Positions 29,166-37,434 of a DNA stretch of 47,464 bases are shown in pieces (position 1 is the stretch's first letter; the number at the start of each line of letters is the position of its first letter). Made by a program: the position numbers and the translations under genes. The stretch lies in contig JARIDB010000031.1 in assembly GCA_029257045.1 (NCBI GenBank), positions 1 to 47,464 on the forward strand, written 5' to 3'. The notes under the pieces were generated by a model. That model was not told where the DNA came from. It made no database searches and saw nothing but the letters and a program-made list of their open reading frames with translations. Origin of the DNA: Clostridium sp. (lineage in GTDB: Bacteria; Bacillota; Clostridia; Clostridiales; Clostridiaceae).

Positions 29166-29263
29166 ATATTGAATTTCTTGAAAACAGTAAATAATATGAA
29201 TCGATAAATAATTAATATAATAATATTTTTTCAAAGAATAAATATATTAGTAATCTATTATAA

Positions 29264-29287
29264 TAAGATAAGTTTTAATTTATCTTA
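29264..29287. terminator. Hairpin between convergent genes
   Basis: TAAGATAA (29264-29271) and TTATCTTA (29280-29287) pair around an 8-base loop, with weaker flanking TATA pairing. It lies between the converging DUF6398/TPR and M50-like genes and may serve as a weak two-way terminator. The rest of 29166-29389 is plain AT-rich sequence. Confidence 0.4.
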
Positions 29288-29389
29288 CTATAATAGATAA
29301 ACTAAATAATTTTTTGCTATTTTAATTGTTTTTATCTAAATTTTTTAATTGTAGCTACAATAATTTTATGAATTAATAGTTCTTTTATT

Positions 29390-30397
29390 TTATAAGTTTT
29401 TATATTTCATAATATTTAAAATTGTATCTTCATAAGATTTAGAAATACTATAAGGCATAGATATATTATTTGCATTTTTCAAGTAATTAGTATCTGACAT
29501 TTTCTCATTGTAGTAATAATTATATAAGTTTCTAAAATAATGAGATTTAGAGTTTAGAAGGATTTCATCTATAAAAGATTGTTTTAAATTTATTTCTAAG
29601 TTATTTATATTTCTGTATATTAAATAAAATATAAGAGAAATAGAAACTTTCTTAATTTGTCTATAATCTAATTCTTTTATTTTATAGTAATCTTTTATTA
29701 ATGTATCATAAAATTTAATTGTAGATAAATCTAAAAATAAAATATCATTATTTAAATAGCTTAAGAGAGAACTCTCATAAAAACTTAAGTTATTTAAAAA
29801 GTTCCATAAATCGTTAACATCAAAGGAATTATAAACTATTTCTTTTGATATTTCTTTATGATACATTGTAATATAGTTTTTAGTATCTAAAGAAACTTTT
29901 GTGTTGCCGCATATAGTAAAATATCTTAATAGGACAAATGATATCCGGTCATCTTCACTAGAGCCTATAGCATATTTTCCATCACTATTAAAAAAGTTAA
30001 TTGTAGCAATTGAAAAATGTATTAGAGATAAAAGAGCTAAATAAGATAAATTAGGGATGGTAATGCCTATTAAAAATAAAGTTATAAAAACTAATAAGTC
30101 GAAAATAGTGCTTGAAAAAAGATATAGATTAAGTTTTTTTAAAAGTTTATCTTTATCTTTATTATTTTTTACTTCTATAGAATCAAAATGTTGATAACTA
30201 GTTATAAAAATTTCTTTAAGATTTACAATAGAAAATTTATATCTTGAATTATCTTTATAAAATTTAAATGGTAATATATAAATCAAGGAAGTTTTTAAAT
30301 TTAATAACTTTGCCATAATAAAATGAATAAGTTCATGAAAAATTATAATTAAATATTGTAATGAAATTATTTTTAATAAAATATAAATGTAATTCAA
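29390..30397 (-). CDS. M50-like membrane metalloprotease (site-2-protease type)
   Basis: 335 residues on the minus strand. The start is TTG (30395-30397 read in reverse) preceded by AAAGGTGG. HELIH (H21, E22, H25) inside the first membrane helix is the zinc motif of M50 peptidases, and NSDG (D139) after later helices would supply the third ligand. There are about four membrane segments in the first 145 residues, then a Lys/Asn-rich soluble tail of about 190 residues with no recognised domain. No PDZ domain is seen, unlike RseP/SpoIVFB. The substrate is unknown. It is divergent from the ArsC-like gene. Lacking a full LDG motif, activity is likely but unproven. Confidence 0.65.
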   Translation of the reverse strand: MNYIYILLKIISLQYLIIIFHELIHFIMAKLLNLKTSLIYILPFKFYKDNSRYKFSIVNLKEIFITSYQHFDSIEVKNNKDKDKLLKKLNLYLFSSTIFDLLVFITLFLIGITIPNLSYLALLSLIHFSIATINFFNSDGKYAIGSSEDDRISFVLLRYFTICGNTKVSLDTKNYITMYHKEISKEIVYNSFDVNDLWNFLNNLSFYESSLLSYLNNDILFLDLSTIKFYDTLIKDYYKIKELDYRQIKKVSISLIFYLIYRNINNLEINLKQSFIDEILLNSKSHYFRNLYNYYYNEKMSDTNYLKNANNISMPYSISKSYEDTILNIMKYKNL

Positions 30398-30481
30398 TTA
30401 AACCACCTTTAAATAATAATCTTAATAATAGTATAAGTTTAATATTTGAAAGTGTGAGATAAAATTTAAGAAGGAGTAATT

Positions 30482-30823
30482 ATGAACATACAAATATTTG
30501 GTAAGAAGAAATCATTTGATACAAAGAAAGCTGAAAGATACTTTAAAGAAAGAAAAATAAAAGTTCAGTTTATTGATATTGAAGAAAAAGGAATAAGCAA
30601 AGGGGAGCTTAATTCTATAAAAATTAAAAATAAAATTAGTGATTTAATAGATGAAACTTCAAAGGAGTATAAAAAGTTATCTTTAGATAAAATTAGAGAT
30701 TCTGAAATGAAAGAAGAAGTATTGCTTAAAAATCCTAAATTATTTAAGGTTCCTATAGTGAGAAATGGTAAAGAGTCTACTGTGGGATATAAAAAAGAAG
30801 AATGGGATACTTGGGTTGAATAA
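30482..30823 (+). CDS. ArsC/Spx-family protein lacking the catalytic Cys
   Basis: 113 residues with the ArsC/YffB thioredoxin-like fold: N-terminal IQIFGKKKSFDTKKAERYF, then VPIVRNGKESTVGYKKEEW at the end. The site that is Cys in arsenate reductases (GxxxCxT) is Ser here (S11, KKSFDT), so arsenate reduction by the usual mechanism is not possible. No other Cys is present in the protein. A non-catalytic, Spx-like regulatory or binding role is possible. It precedes the unknown 138-aa gene by 26 bases and likely shares a transcript with it. Confidence 0.8.
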   Translation: MNIQIFGKKKSFDTKKAERYFKERKIKVQFIDIEEKGISKGELNSIKIKNKISDLIDETSKEYKKLSLDKIRDSEMKEEVLLKNPKLFKVPIVRNGKESTVGYKKEEWDTWVE

Positions 30824-30849
30824 ATAATATATTATGTAAAGGTGAACTA

Positions 30850-31266
30850 ATGATTAAAATTAAAGTTGAAGAAGGTAAAAATAATCTACCATTATTCAAA
30901 CTTTCATTAAATGAAGAAGCATTAGTAAAATATAAGTTTCTTAAAAGACCTTTAATGGAAGGAAAAAAGATAAAAGGGGATTACAATTATATTATTCCAG
31001 TACGATATTTACTTCCTATAGTGAATAATATTGAAAATAAAGATAAGATAATAGATATATGCACTATAGATTTTTTTGAGTTTTGGGATGAGTTTGAAGA
31101 GATAGAATTTATATCGACCATAGCCACAGCTAAATTTATGAAACTTTGGAGAAGAGAAAACTGTCCTCACATATTTAAAATACATATAAATAATAAAACT
31201 CTTTTGGTGGAAAAAGAAATAGCTTTCAAAAGGGTTAATGTTAAAATAAATAAAAACAACTCTTAG
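30850..31266 (+). CDS. Unknown conserved-type protein, 138 aa
   Basis: I do not recognise this protein. It has no signal peptide or membrane segment. The middle is rich in Phe, Glu and Asp (TIDFFEFWDEFEEIEFIS) and the end is basic (FKRVNVKINKNNS), suggesting a compact soluble fold. The ribosome site AAAGGTGAA precedes ATG 30850. It ends in its own terminator and follows the ArsC-like gene closely, so the two may act together. Confidence 0.7.
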   Translation: MIKIKVEEGKNNLPLFKLSLNEEALVKYKFLKRPLMEGKKIKGDYNYIIPVRYLLPIVNNIENKDKIIDICTIDFFEFWDEFEEIEFISTIATAKFMKLWRRENCPHIFKIHINNKTLLVEKEIAFKRVNVKINKNNS

Positions 31267-31288
31267 AATAAGAGTTGTTTTTATTTAT
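31252..31288 (+). terminator. Terminator after the 138-aa gene
   Basis: AAAAACAACTCTTA (31252-31265), loop GAA, TAAGAGTTGTTTTT (31269-31282), then ATTTATTT. The stem overlaps the stop codon. Confidence 0.9.
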
Positions 31289-31462
31289 TTTAATGAAGGA
31301 GATGAATTTATATGGATTAGCCAAAGCTAATAGTTAGTAAATCATATGATTTTAATTAAAGAATTGTTACAAATTTATAATAAACTAAGTTAATTTATTA
31401 ACTATATTATAACTTTATTACATTAATTTACTTTTTAAAATACAAATCCAAAAACATTAATA

Positions 31463-31489
31463 TCAATCTGATAAAAGTTATCAAATTGA
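31463..31489. promoter_or_regulatory. Putative activator site of the permease promoter
   Basis: TCAATCTGATAA (31463-31474), spacer AAG, TTATCAAATTGA (31478-31489): 12-base arms with one mismatch. It lies about 165 bp upstream of the sigma-54 -24 element, the usual zone for an enhancer-binding protein. A related box, TATTAATATGATAA on the reverse strand, lies at 31534-31547. Confidence 0.45.
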
Positions 31490-31649
31490 GAAAGCGGGAT
31501 TGAAGTTTAAATTACTTATTTAGATAAATATAATTATCATATTAATACTTAAAAAAAATGTTTTATAATTTAAGAGAGGAAGTTTATCTAAAAGCTAGTT
31601 AAATTTGTTTAAATAGCATTATATATGTATATAATTATTATTTTGGAAC

Positions 31650-31666
31650 TTGGCATTTTAATTGCT
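31650..31666 (+). promoter_or_regulatory. Sigma-54 promoter of the purine permease
   Basis: TTGGCA-TTTTAA-TTGCT: GG and GC are exactly 10 bases apart and match the YTGGCAYR-N4-TTGCW consensus at all but one position. The start should be near 31677. Confidence 0.8.
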
Positions 31667-31674
31667 ATTATATA

Positions 31675-31725
31675 TTATAACTATAATGGCCAAATAGTTA
31701 TAAACCTTTTTAAAAATATAACTAT
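31675..31725 (+). promoter_or_regulatory. Permease leader with two mutually exclusive hairpins
   Basis: TTATAACTAT (31675-31684) pairs with ATAGTTATAA (31694-31703), and the same 3' arm can pair instead with TATAACTAT (31717-31725). The first hairpin sits at the very 5' end of the predicted transcript and is followed by ACCTTTTT. Confidence 0.45.
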
Positions 31726-31768
31726 AGTTTAATAATATTTTTTAGATTTAAACGGTTACAAAGTGCGA

Positions 31769-31801
31769 TTCTCAAAATAAGAAAAAATATCGTTTTGAGA
31801 A
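31769..31801 (+). promoter_or_regulatory. Leader hairpin close to the permease start
   Basis: TTCTCAAAA (31769-31777) pairs with TTTTGAGAA (31793-31801) around a 15-base loop. It lies 69 bases before the start codon and 52 before the ribosome site. No T-run follows. Confidence 0.5.
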
Positions 31802-31870
31802 GTTGCATATATTCTCGAGTGATGTATTGTGTTTAAATTAATTAATCTACATGAGGGGGAATATATCAGT

Positions 31871-33229
31871 ATGTTAGAAACAAAAAGGAATGGAAAGGCA
31901 AGGAGTACGTCAATATTTGATTTGGATGGAGTACCACCACTTAAAAAGGCGTTACCTTTATCACTACAACATTTATTAGCAATGATAGTTGGTAATATAA
32001 CACCAGCTATAATAGTTGCAGGAGTAACTAACTTAAATGCGGCTGATAAGACGCTATTAGTACAATGTTCTTTATTTATGGCAGGTATTGCTACATTATT
32101 GCAGCTTTATCCAGTTTGGAAATTCGGATCTAGACTTCCGGTAGTTATGGGAATAAGTTTTGCTTATGTTCCAACTTTAATAGCAATAGGATCTGCTTAT
32201 GGTATAGAGGCTATTTTTGGAGCTCAACTAGTTGGTGGTATTGCTGCCTTGATAGTTGGTGCCTTTATAAAGCCGCTTAGAAAATTATTTCCACCACTTG
32301 TTGCTGGAACGGTTGTTTTCACTATAGGATTATCCTTATATCCAACAGCTGTAAAATATATGGCAGGTGGAGCTGGATCTCCAGACTTTGGATCTCCAAT
32401 TAATTGGACAATTGCTTTAATTACTTTGGTAGTAGTTTTATTCTGTAATCATTTTACAAAAGGTTATGCAAAACTTGCATCTATTTTAATAGGAATAATT
32501 GCAGGATACATATTTTCCATGATAATTGGTAAAGTACAATTTGGAGCAGTAGCAAATGCTGCATGGATTCAAGTACCGCCTCCTATGCATTTTAAACTAA
32601 AGTTTGAAATATCAGCTATAATTTCTATGGTTATTATTTATATTGTTAACTCTGTACAAGCTGTAGGAGATTATTCAGCTACTACAGAAGGCGGATTAGG
32701 CAGAGAACCTCTTGATACAGAACTTTCTGGAGGGATTATGGCAAATGGACTTACAAGTATATTAGGAGCCTTTATGGGTGGGCTTCCTACAGCAACTTAC
32801 AGCCAAAATGTTGGTATAGTTGCTATGACGAAGGTTGTTAGTAGATATATTGTAGCTTTAGCAGCAATATTTATGCTTATAGCTGGATTTATACCTAAAT
32901 TTGGGGCTCTTACAACTACAATACCTCAAAGTGTTTTAGGTGGAGCAACAATTATAGTATTTGCTATGATTACTATGACAGGAATTAAGGTTATCATTAA
33001 GGATGAATTATCAAGTAGAAACGTTAGTGTTGTTGGACTTTCCATTGCTCTTGGTATGGGTATAACATCAGTACCGGGTGCTTTAGATCAGTTCCCAAGT
33101 TGGGTAAACATGGTATTTGGAAGTTCACCAGTTGTAATTACTACTGTAATGGTTATTTTTCTTAACGTAATTCTTCCAAAGAAAACTATTCAAGAGGAAG
33201 AAGATGAAAGATCTAAAATTGAAAAATAA
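31871..33229 (+). CDS. NCS2 purine (xanthine/urate-type) permease
   Basis: 452 residues from ATG 31871, with GAGGGGGA at 31853-31860; an upstream in-frame GTG at 31829 would add 14 residues but has no ribosome site. It has about 12-14 membrane segments. The NCS2 signature is present as QNVGIVAMTKV, and LSLQHLLAMIVGNITPAIIV cut to the family N-terminus (about 25-45) fits xanthine/uracil permeases. It imports a purine base or urate by cation symport. The exact substrate cannot be read from sequence, but its place beside xdh, ssnA, ygeY and ygfK favours xanthine or urate. It is under a sigma-54 promoter. Confidence 0.88.
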   Translation: MLETKRNGKARSTSIFDLDGVPPLKKALPLSLQHLLAMIVGNITPAIIVAGVTNLNAADKTLLVQCSLFMAGIATLLQLYPVWKFGSRLPVVMGISFAYVPTLIAIGSAYGIEAIFGAQLVGGIAALIVGAFIKPLRKLFPPLVAGTVVFTIGLSLYPTAVKYMAGGAGSPDFGSPINWTIALITLVVVLFCNHFTKGYAKLASILIGIIAGYIFSMIIGKVQFGAVANAAWIQVPPPMHFKLKFEISAIISMVIIYIVNSVQAVGDYSATTEGGLGREPLDTELSGGIMANGLTSILGAFMGGLPTATYSQNVGIVAMTKVVSRYIVALAAIFMLIAGFIPKFGALTTTIPQSVLGGATIIVFAMITMTGIKVIIKDELSSRNVSVVGLSIALGMGITSVPGALDQFPSWVNMVFGSSPVVITTVMVIFLNVILPKKTIQEEEDERSKIEK

Positions 33230-33235
33230 AGAAGG

Positions 33236-33265
33236 AAGACTGTATATTTATATACAGTCTTTTTG
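33236..33265 (+). terminator. Permease terminator
   Basis: AAGACTGTATA (33236-33246), loop TTTA, TATACAGTCTT (33251-33261), then TTT. It begins 7 bases after the permease stop and just before the next sigma-54 promoter. Confidence 0.88.
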
Positions 33266-33272
33266 AATGTAG

Positions 33273-33289
33273 ATGGCATGATAATTGCT
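33273..33289 (+). promoter_or_regulatory. Sigma-54 promoter of the activator 1-xdh operon
   Basis: ATGGCATG-ATAA-TTGCT: 15 of 16 defined positions of YTGGCAYR-N4-TTGCW match, with GG and GC 10 bases apart. The start should be near 33300, 42 bases before the activator gene. The activator is therefore probably made under sigma-54 control itself. Confidence 0.82.
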
Positions 33290-33341
33290 TTGTATATAGA
33301 TAAAGTTTAATTTTCGATAATAAAGCAAAAGAGGTGTATAT

Positions 33342-35102
33342 ATGTCGTCTATATTAAAAGAAATACAGGAATCGGTAATGAAGTATGTAAACGTTGTAGA
33401 AAAGATACTGATGGTAGACGTTGAGGTTGTTGATGAAAATTTAATTAGAATAGCTGCAACTGGAGTATATAGAAATAGAATAGATAAAGATATATCAAAA
33501 CAAGGATATGCATATAGAGAAGTTTTAAAGACAGGGGAATTCAAGGCTATAACAGAACCGGGTAAGGATAGTATATGCAGGAATTGTATTAAAAGGGGAA
33601 AGTGTGAAGAAGTTTTTGAAATGAGTACCCCTATAAAATTACAGGGTAGGATAATTGGAGTTATTGGACTTGTTTGCTTTAATGAAAAACAAAAGGAATT
33701 TATATTAAAAAGATTTGAAAATTATAAAGCTTTTATGGAACAAATAGCTGAGTTTATAAGCAATGCAGCTTATGAAAGCATACAAAAAAAGAGAGAAGAT
33801 GTAGTTGTTAAATCACTAAATCTTATTATAGATAAAATGGAACAAGGGGTAATGGTATTAAATAAAAATAATAAAGTAACCCATATAAATGCAAAGGGAG
33901 TAGAATTTATAAAACATGTAGATAATTTTTTTGCATCTAAAGTAGAAATTGAACCTACGGGAGATTGTTTATTCCAAATGGAGATATATAAAGTATCCAT
34001 AGGAAATCAAACATTCCAATTTATTGGTAATATCTTTCCCATGGGTCTTAATGATAATCAATTTGACAATATATTTATTTTTAGAGATTACAAAGGGTTT
34101 AGGGATAATATATCAGAATATACTAATATAAAGAAAGTAATTAAAACTGATGATATCCTTGGAGAAACTGAGATCATGCAAGAACTTAAAAATAAGGTTA
34201 AAAAAATTGCATTATCATCTTCTACTGTTTTAATAACAGGAGAAAGTGGTACGGGTAAGGAGGTGTTTGCAAGAGCTATACACAATGAAGGAAATAGAAA
34301 GGCTAAGGGTTTTGTAGCTATAAACTGTGGAGCAATACCTGATACATTACTAGAAAGTGAGTTATTTGGATATGTTAAAGGGGCATTTACAGGGGCAGAT
34401 CCAATGGGAAAGATAGGTAAATTTGAACTAGCTAATAAGGGAACTATTTTTCTTGATGAAATTGGAGACATGCCTATATATCTTCAAACTAAGTTGCTTA
34501 GGGTTTTGCAAGAAAGAAAAATCACAAGAGTTGGATCTAATAAAGAAATTGACATAGATGTGAGAGTTATAGCAGCAACAAATAAAAATCTTAAAGAATT
34601 GATAAAAGAAAAGAAATTTAGAGAGGATTTATATTACAGATTAAATGTAATTCCTTTTGAAATTCCTACTCTTAAAGATAGGATAAAAGATATAGATTTA
34701 TTAGTGGAATTTTTCATTGATAAATACACACATCTTTTAGACAAAAACTTTACTTCGATTACAATTACAGAAGAAGTAAACGAAGCCTTTTACAATTACT
34801 CTTGGCCTGGAAATGTAAGAGAACTTGAAAATACAATAGAATTTATTGTGAATATGGTAGGTACAGATGGAATAATTAATAAAGAAGTAATACCTAAAAA
34901 CCTATTAACTAAAGAAAATATTAAACATGATATAAACTCCAGTGAAATTATTCCTTTAAAAGAGCTAGAAGAACTAGAAATAAAAAAAGCTCTAGATATG
35001 TATGGTACAAATACAGAGAGCAAAAAGAAGGTAGCTAAAAAATTAGGAATAGGAATAGCCACTTTATATAGGAAAATAGAAGAATATAAATTAATAAAAT
35101 AA
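33342..35102 (+). CDS. Sigma-54 enhancer-binding transcription activator 1
   Basis: 586 residues. N-terminal sensor part (about 1-140) has a CRNCIKRGKCEE Cys cluster (C-x2-C-x4-C) followed by a GAF-like strand IGVIGLVCF, so it may sense redox state or bind metal. A PAS domain follows (about 160-260, GVMVLNKNNKVTHINAKG). The AAA+ core has Walker A GESGTGKE (300-307) and the sigma-54 contact loop GAFTGA (347-352), with FLDEIGDMP as Walker B. The C-terminal Fis-type HTH ends in KKLGIGIATLYRKIEEY. Its gene opens the xdh operon, 28 bases before xdhA, so it likely activates purine genes. Confidence 0.92.
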   Translation: MSSILKEIQESVMKYVNVVEKILMVDVEVVDENLIRIAATGVYRNRIDKDISKQGYAYREVLKTGEFKAITEPGKDSICRNCIKRGKCEEVFEMSTPIKLQGRIIGVIGLVCFNEKQKEFILKRFENYKAFMEQIAEFISNAAYESIQKKREDVVVKSLNLIIDKMEQGVMVLNKNNKVTHINAKGVEFIKHVDNFFASKVEIEPTGDCLFQMEIYKVSIGNQTFQFIGNIFPMGLNDNQFDNIFIFRDYKGFRDNISEYTNIKKVIKTDDILGETEIMQELKNKVKKIALSSSTVLITGESGTGKEVFARAIHNEGNRKAKGFVAINCGAIPDTLLESELFGYVKGAFTGADPMGKIGKFELANKGTIFLDEIGDMPIYLQTKLLRVLQERKITRVGSNKEIDIDVRVIAATNKNLKELIKEKKFREDLYYRLNVIPFEIPTLKDRIKDIDLLVEFFIDKYTHLLDKNFTSITITEEVNEAFYNYSWPGNVRELENTIEFIVNMVGTDGIINKEVIPKNLLTKENIKHDINSSEIIPLKELEELEIKKALDMYGTNTESKKKVAKKLGIGIATLYRKIEEYKLIK

Positions 35103-35130
35103 ATTTATAAATAAATATTGGAGGTTTAAA

Positions 35131-37422
35131 ATGGATTATAAGATAATAGGGAGCAGTGTAAATAGAATTGATGCTGTTGCTAAAGTTACGGGTAAAGCAA
35201 AGTACACAGATGATTTTTTTGAAAGGGATATGTTAGTTGGTAAAGTATTAAGAAGTCCTTATGCTCATGCTAAAATTATTGAAATTGATTCAAAAGAAGC
35301 TAAAGAACTTGAAGGCGTAGAAGCTATAATAACTTATAAAGAATTACCAAATATTAAATTTGCAACAGCTGGTCATCCTTGGTCTTTGGATGAAGGTCAC
35401 AGAGATATTGAAGATAGGCTTATATTAACAGATAAGGCAAGGTTTTATGGAGATGCAATCGCAGCAGTAATTGCAACAGATGAAATAATTGCAAATAGGG
35501 CAATAGAACTTATAAAAGTTAAATATGAAGTTTTAGATTTTGTACTAAATCCAGAAGATTCTATAAAGGAAGGCGCTCCAATAATTCATGATGAGAGGCC
35601 AAATAACATTTTAAGTTCTATGGGTTCTGAATCAGGAAATGTAGAAAAAGACTTTGAAAATGCAGATTTTATTTTTGAAGGTGAATTTGAAACTAGTATG
35701 GTTCATCATTGTCAAATGGAAAATCATACAGCATATGCTTATGTAGATAGTGAAGATAGAATAAATATAGTAACTTCAACACAAATACCACATATTTGTA
35801 GAAGAGTTATTGGACAATCCTTTGGAATTCCTTGGGGAAAAATAAGAGTTGTAAAACCTTATATAGGTGGAGGATTTGGAAATAAGCAAGATGTTGTTAT
35901 TGAACCTTTAGTTGTAGCTATGTCTCTTGCAGTACAGGGTAGACCAGTAAGATATACGATGACAAGAGAAGAATGTTTTATTGATACACGTACAAGGCAT
36001 GCTATGAAGTTAAAGTTTAAAACTGCTGTTTCAAAAGAAGGAAAATTGTTAGGAACTAATATAGAAAATTTAGTAAATAATGGAGCTTATGCATCTCATG
36101 GGCATTCAGTAACTATGAGTGCAGGAAGTAAATTTAGACCTTTATATGATTTTAACTCTATAAAGTATAACCCTAAAACTGTATATACAAATCTTCCAGT
36201 AGCAGGTGCTATGAGAGGATATGGGGCACCACAAATGTTTTTTGCTTTAGAAAGTCATATAGAAGATATAGCAAGGAAAATGAATATAGATCCTATTGAA
36301 TTTAGACTTAAAAACTTAATTAAAGAAGGTTATGTAGAACCTGTAAGTAAAAATATAGCTAGATCATTTGTACTACCTGAATGTATAGAAAAGGGTAAAG
36401 AACTAATAAAATGGGATGAAAAGAAAAAGTTATATAAAGATCAAAAAGGAGACACAAGAAGAGGCGTAGGAATGGCTATATTTAGTTATTTCAGTGGAAC
36501 TCATCCTGTAGCATTAGAATCAGCTGGAGCTAGAATAGTAATGAATCAAGATGCTTCTGTACAACTTCAAATTGGTGCTACTGAAATAGGACAAGGTAGT
36601 GATACTGTATTTGGCCAAATGGTTGCAGAAACCTTAGGACTTCCTTTTGATATGGTTCATGTTATAAGTACTCAAGATACAGATATAAGTCCTTTCGATC
36701 CAGGCTCATATGCTTCAAGACAAAGTTTTGTTACAGGTGCTGCAGTTAAAAAAGCATCTTTAGAAATTAGAGATAAGGTTTTAGAGTTTGCAAGAGATAA
36801 ATCAGGATTAGAGAAAGAAGATATGGACCTTGTTAATTGTAACGTTGTAGAAAAGGTGCTTGGTAGAGTGATTTGTTCTATGGAGGAAATTGCTATGGAA
36901 TCTTACTACCATAGAATTAAATCGGCTCCAATAACTAGTGATACATCAGCTAATGTAAGAAGAAACGCTATAGCTTATGGGGTAACTTTTGTAGAGGTAG
37001 AAGTAGACATTAAAACAGGTTCAGTTGAAGTTTTAGAAATATATAATGTTCATGACTCAGGGGTTATATTAAATCATAAGTTAGCAGAAGGACAAGTTGA
37101 TGGTGGGGTAAGTATGGCATTGGGATATGCTTTAAGTGAGCAAATGCTTTTTGATGAAAGAACAGGAAAGCAATTAAATGATAATTTATTAGATTATAAG
37201 CTACAAACTATTATGGATACTCCGACTATAGGTTCAGCATTTGTAGAAAAATTTGAACCAGCAGCAGGTTATGGACAAAAATCTCTAGGAGAAAACACTA
37301 CAATTTCACCAGCACCTGCTATAAGAAATGCAATTTTAGATGCAACCGGAGTTGATTTTAATAAAATACCAATGAATCCACAAAGGGTTTTTGAAAAATT
37401 TAAAGAAGTTGGGTTAATATAA
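35131..37422 (+). CDS. xdhA: Xanthine dehydrogenase molybdopterin-binding subunit
   Basis: 763 residues, close to E. coli XdhA (about 752). It hydroxylates hypoxanthine/xanthine toward urate using a Mo-pterin. Visible pocket motifs: GGGFGNKQD (about 246-254), AMRGYGAPQMF (about 360), EIGQGSD (about 487) and the late GQKSLGENT (about 714), which holds the catalytic Glu. The whole heterotrimer is made by the next two genes. Related enzymes can also run in reverse or use other purines, and some need selenium; nothing in this sequence decides that. GGAGG precedes ATG. Confidence 0.92.
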   Translation: MDYKIIGSSVNRIDAVAKVTGKAKYTDDFFERDMLVGKVLRSPYAHAKIIEIDSKEAKELEGVEAIITYKELPNIKFATAGHPWSLDEGHRDIEDRLILTDKARFYGDAIAAVIATDEIIANRAIELIKVKYEVLDFVLNPEDSIKEGAPIIHDERPNNILSSMGSESGNVEKDFENADFIFEGEFETSMVHHCQMENHTAYAYVDSEDRINIVTSTQIPHICRRVIGQSFGIPWGKIRVVKPYIGGGFGNKQDVVIEPLVVAMSLAVQGRPVRYTMTREECFIDTRTRHAMKLKFKTAVSKEGKLLGTNIENLVNNGAYASHGHSVTMSAGSKFRPLYDFNSIKYNPKTVYTNLPVAGAMRGYGAPQMFFALESHIEDIARKMNIDPIEFRLKNLIKEGYVEPVSKNIARSFVLPECIEKGKELIKWDEKKKLYKDQKGDTRRGVGMAIFSYFSGTHPVALESAGARIVMNQDASVQLQIGATEIGQGSDTVFGQMVAETLGLPFDMVHVISTQDTDISPFDPGSYASRQSFVTGAAVKKASLEIRDKVLEFARDKSGLEKEDMDLVNCNVVEKVLGRVICSMEEIAMESYYHRIKSAPITSDTSANVRRNAIAYGVTFVEVEVDIKTGSVEVLEIYNVHDSGVILNHKLAEGQVDGGVSMALGYALSEQMLFDERTGKQLNDNLLDYKLQTIMDTPTIGSAFVEKFEPAAGYGQKSLGENTTISPAPAIRNAILDATGVDFNKIPMNPQRVFEKFKEVGLI

Positions 37423-37434
37423 GGAGGATTAAAT

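Larger units (their letters stand above)
31283..31870 (+). other. 590-bp regulatory region before the purine permease
   Basis: No convincing gene is here. It holds, in order, a TGATAA-type inverted repeat (31463-31489), a second TGATAA box on the reverse strand (31534-31547), a sigma-54 promoter (31650-31666) and a structured leader of about 190 bases (hairpins from 31675 to 31801). An orphan AAGGAG at 31296-31300 is followed only by ATG-GAT-TAG. Confidence 0.6.

Noticed and set aside
30482-30823. Arsenate reductase
   Set aside because: Catalytic Cys is Ser and no Cys exists in the protein; no ars genes nearby.
31296-31320. Small gene after AAGGAG at 31296
   Set aside because: The best-spaced start gives ATG-GAT-TAG, two codons; the other ATG (31302) overlaps the ribosome site and gives 11 residues. 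Treated as chance or a remnant.
31283-31870. Guanine/purine riboswitch before the permease
   Set aside because: The conserved purine aptamer core (TATA stem, CCTAAT-GATATGG type loop sequences) is not found; only unrelated hairpins are seen.
31829-31870. Upstream GTG start of the permease
   Set aside because: No ribosome site; GAGGGGGA precedes ATG 31871, and the added residues are not typical.
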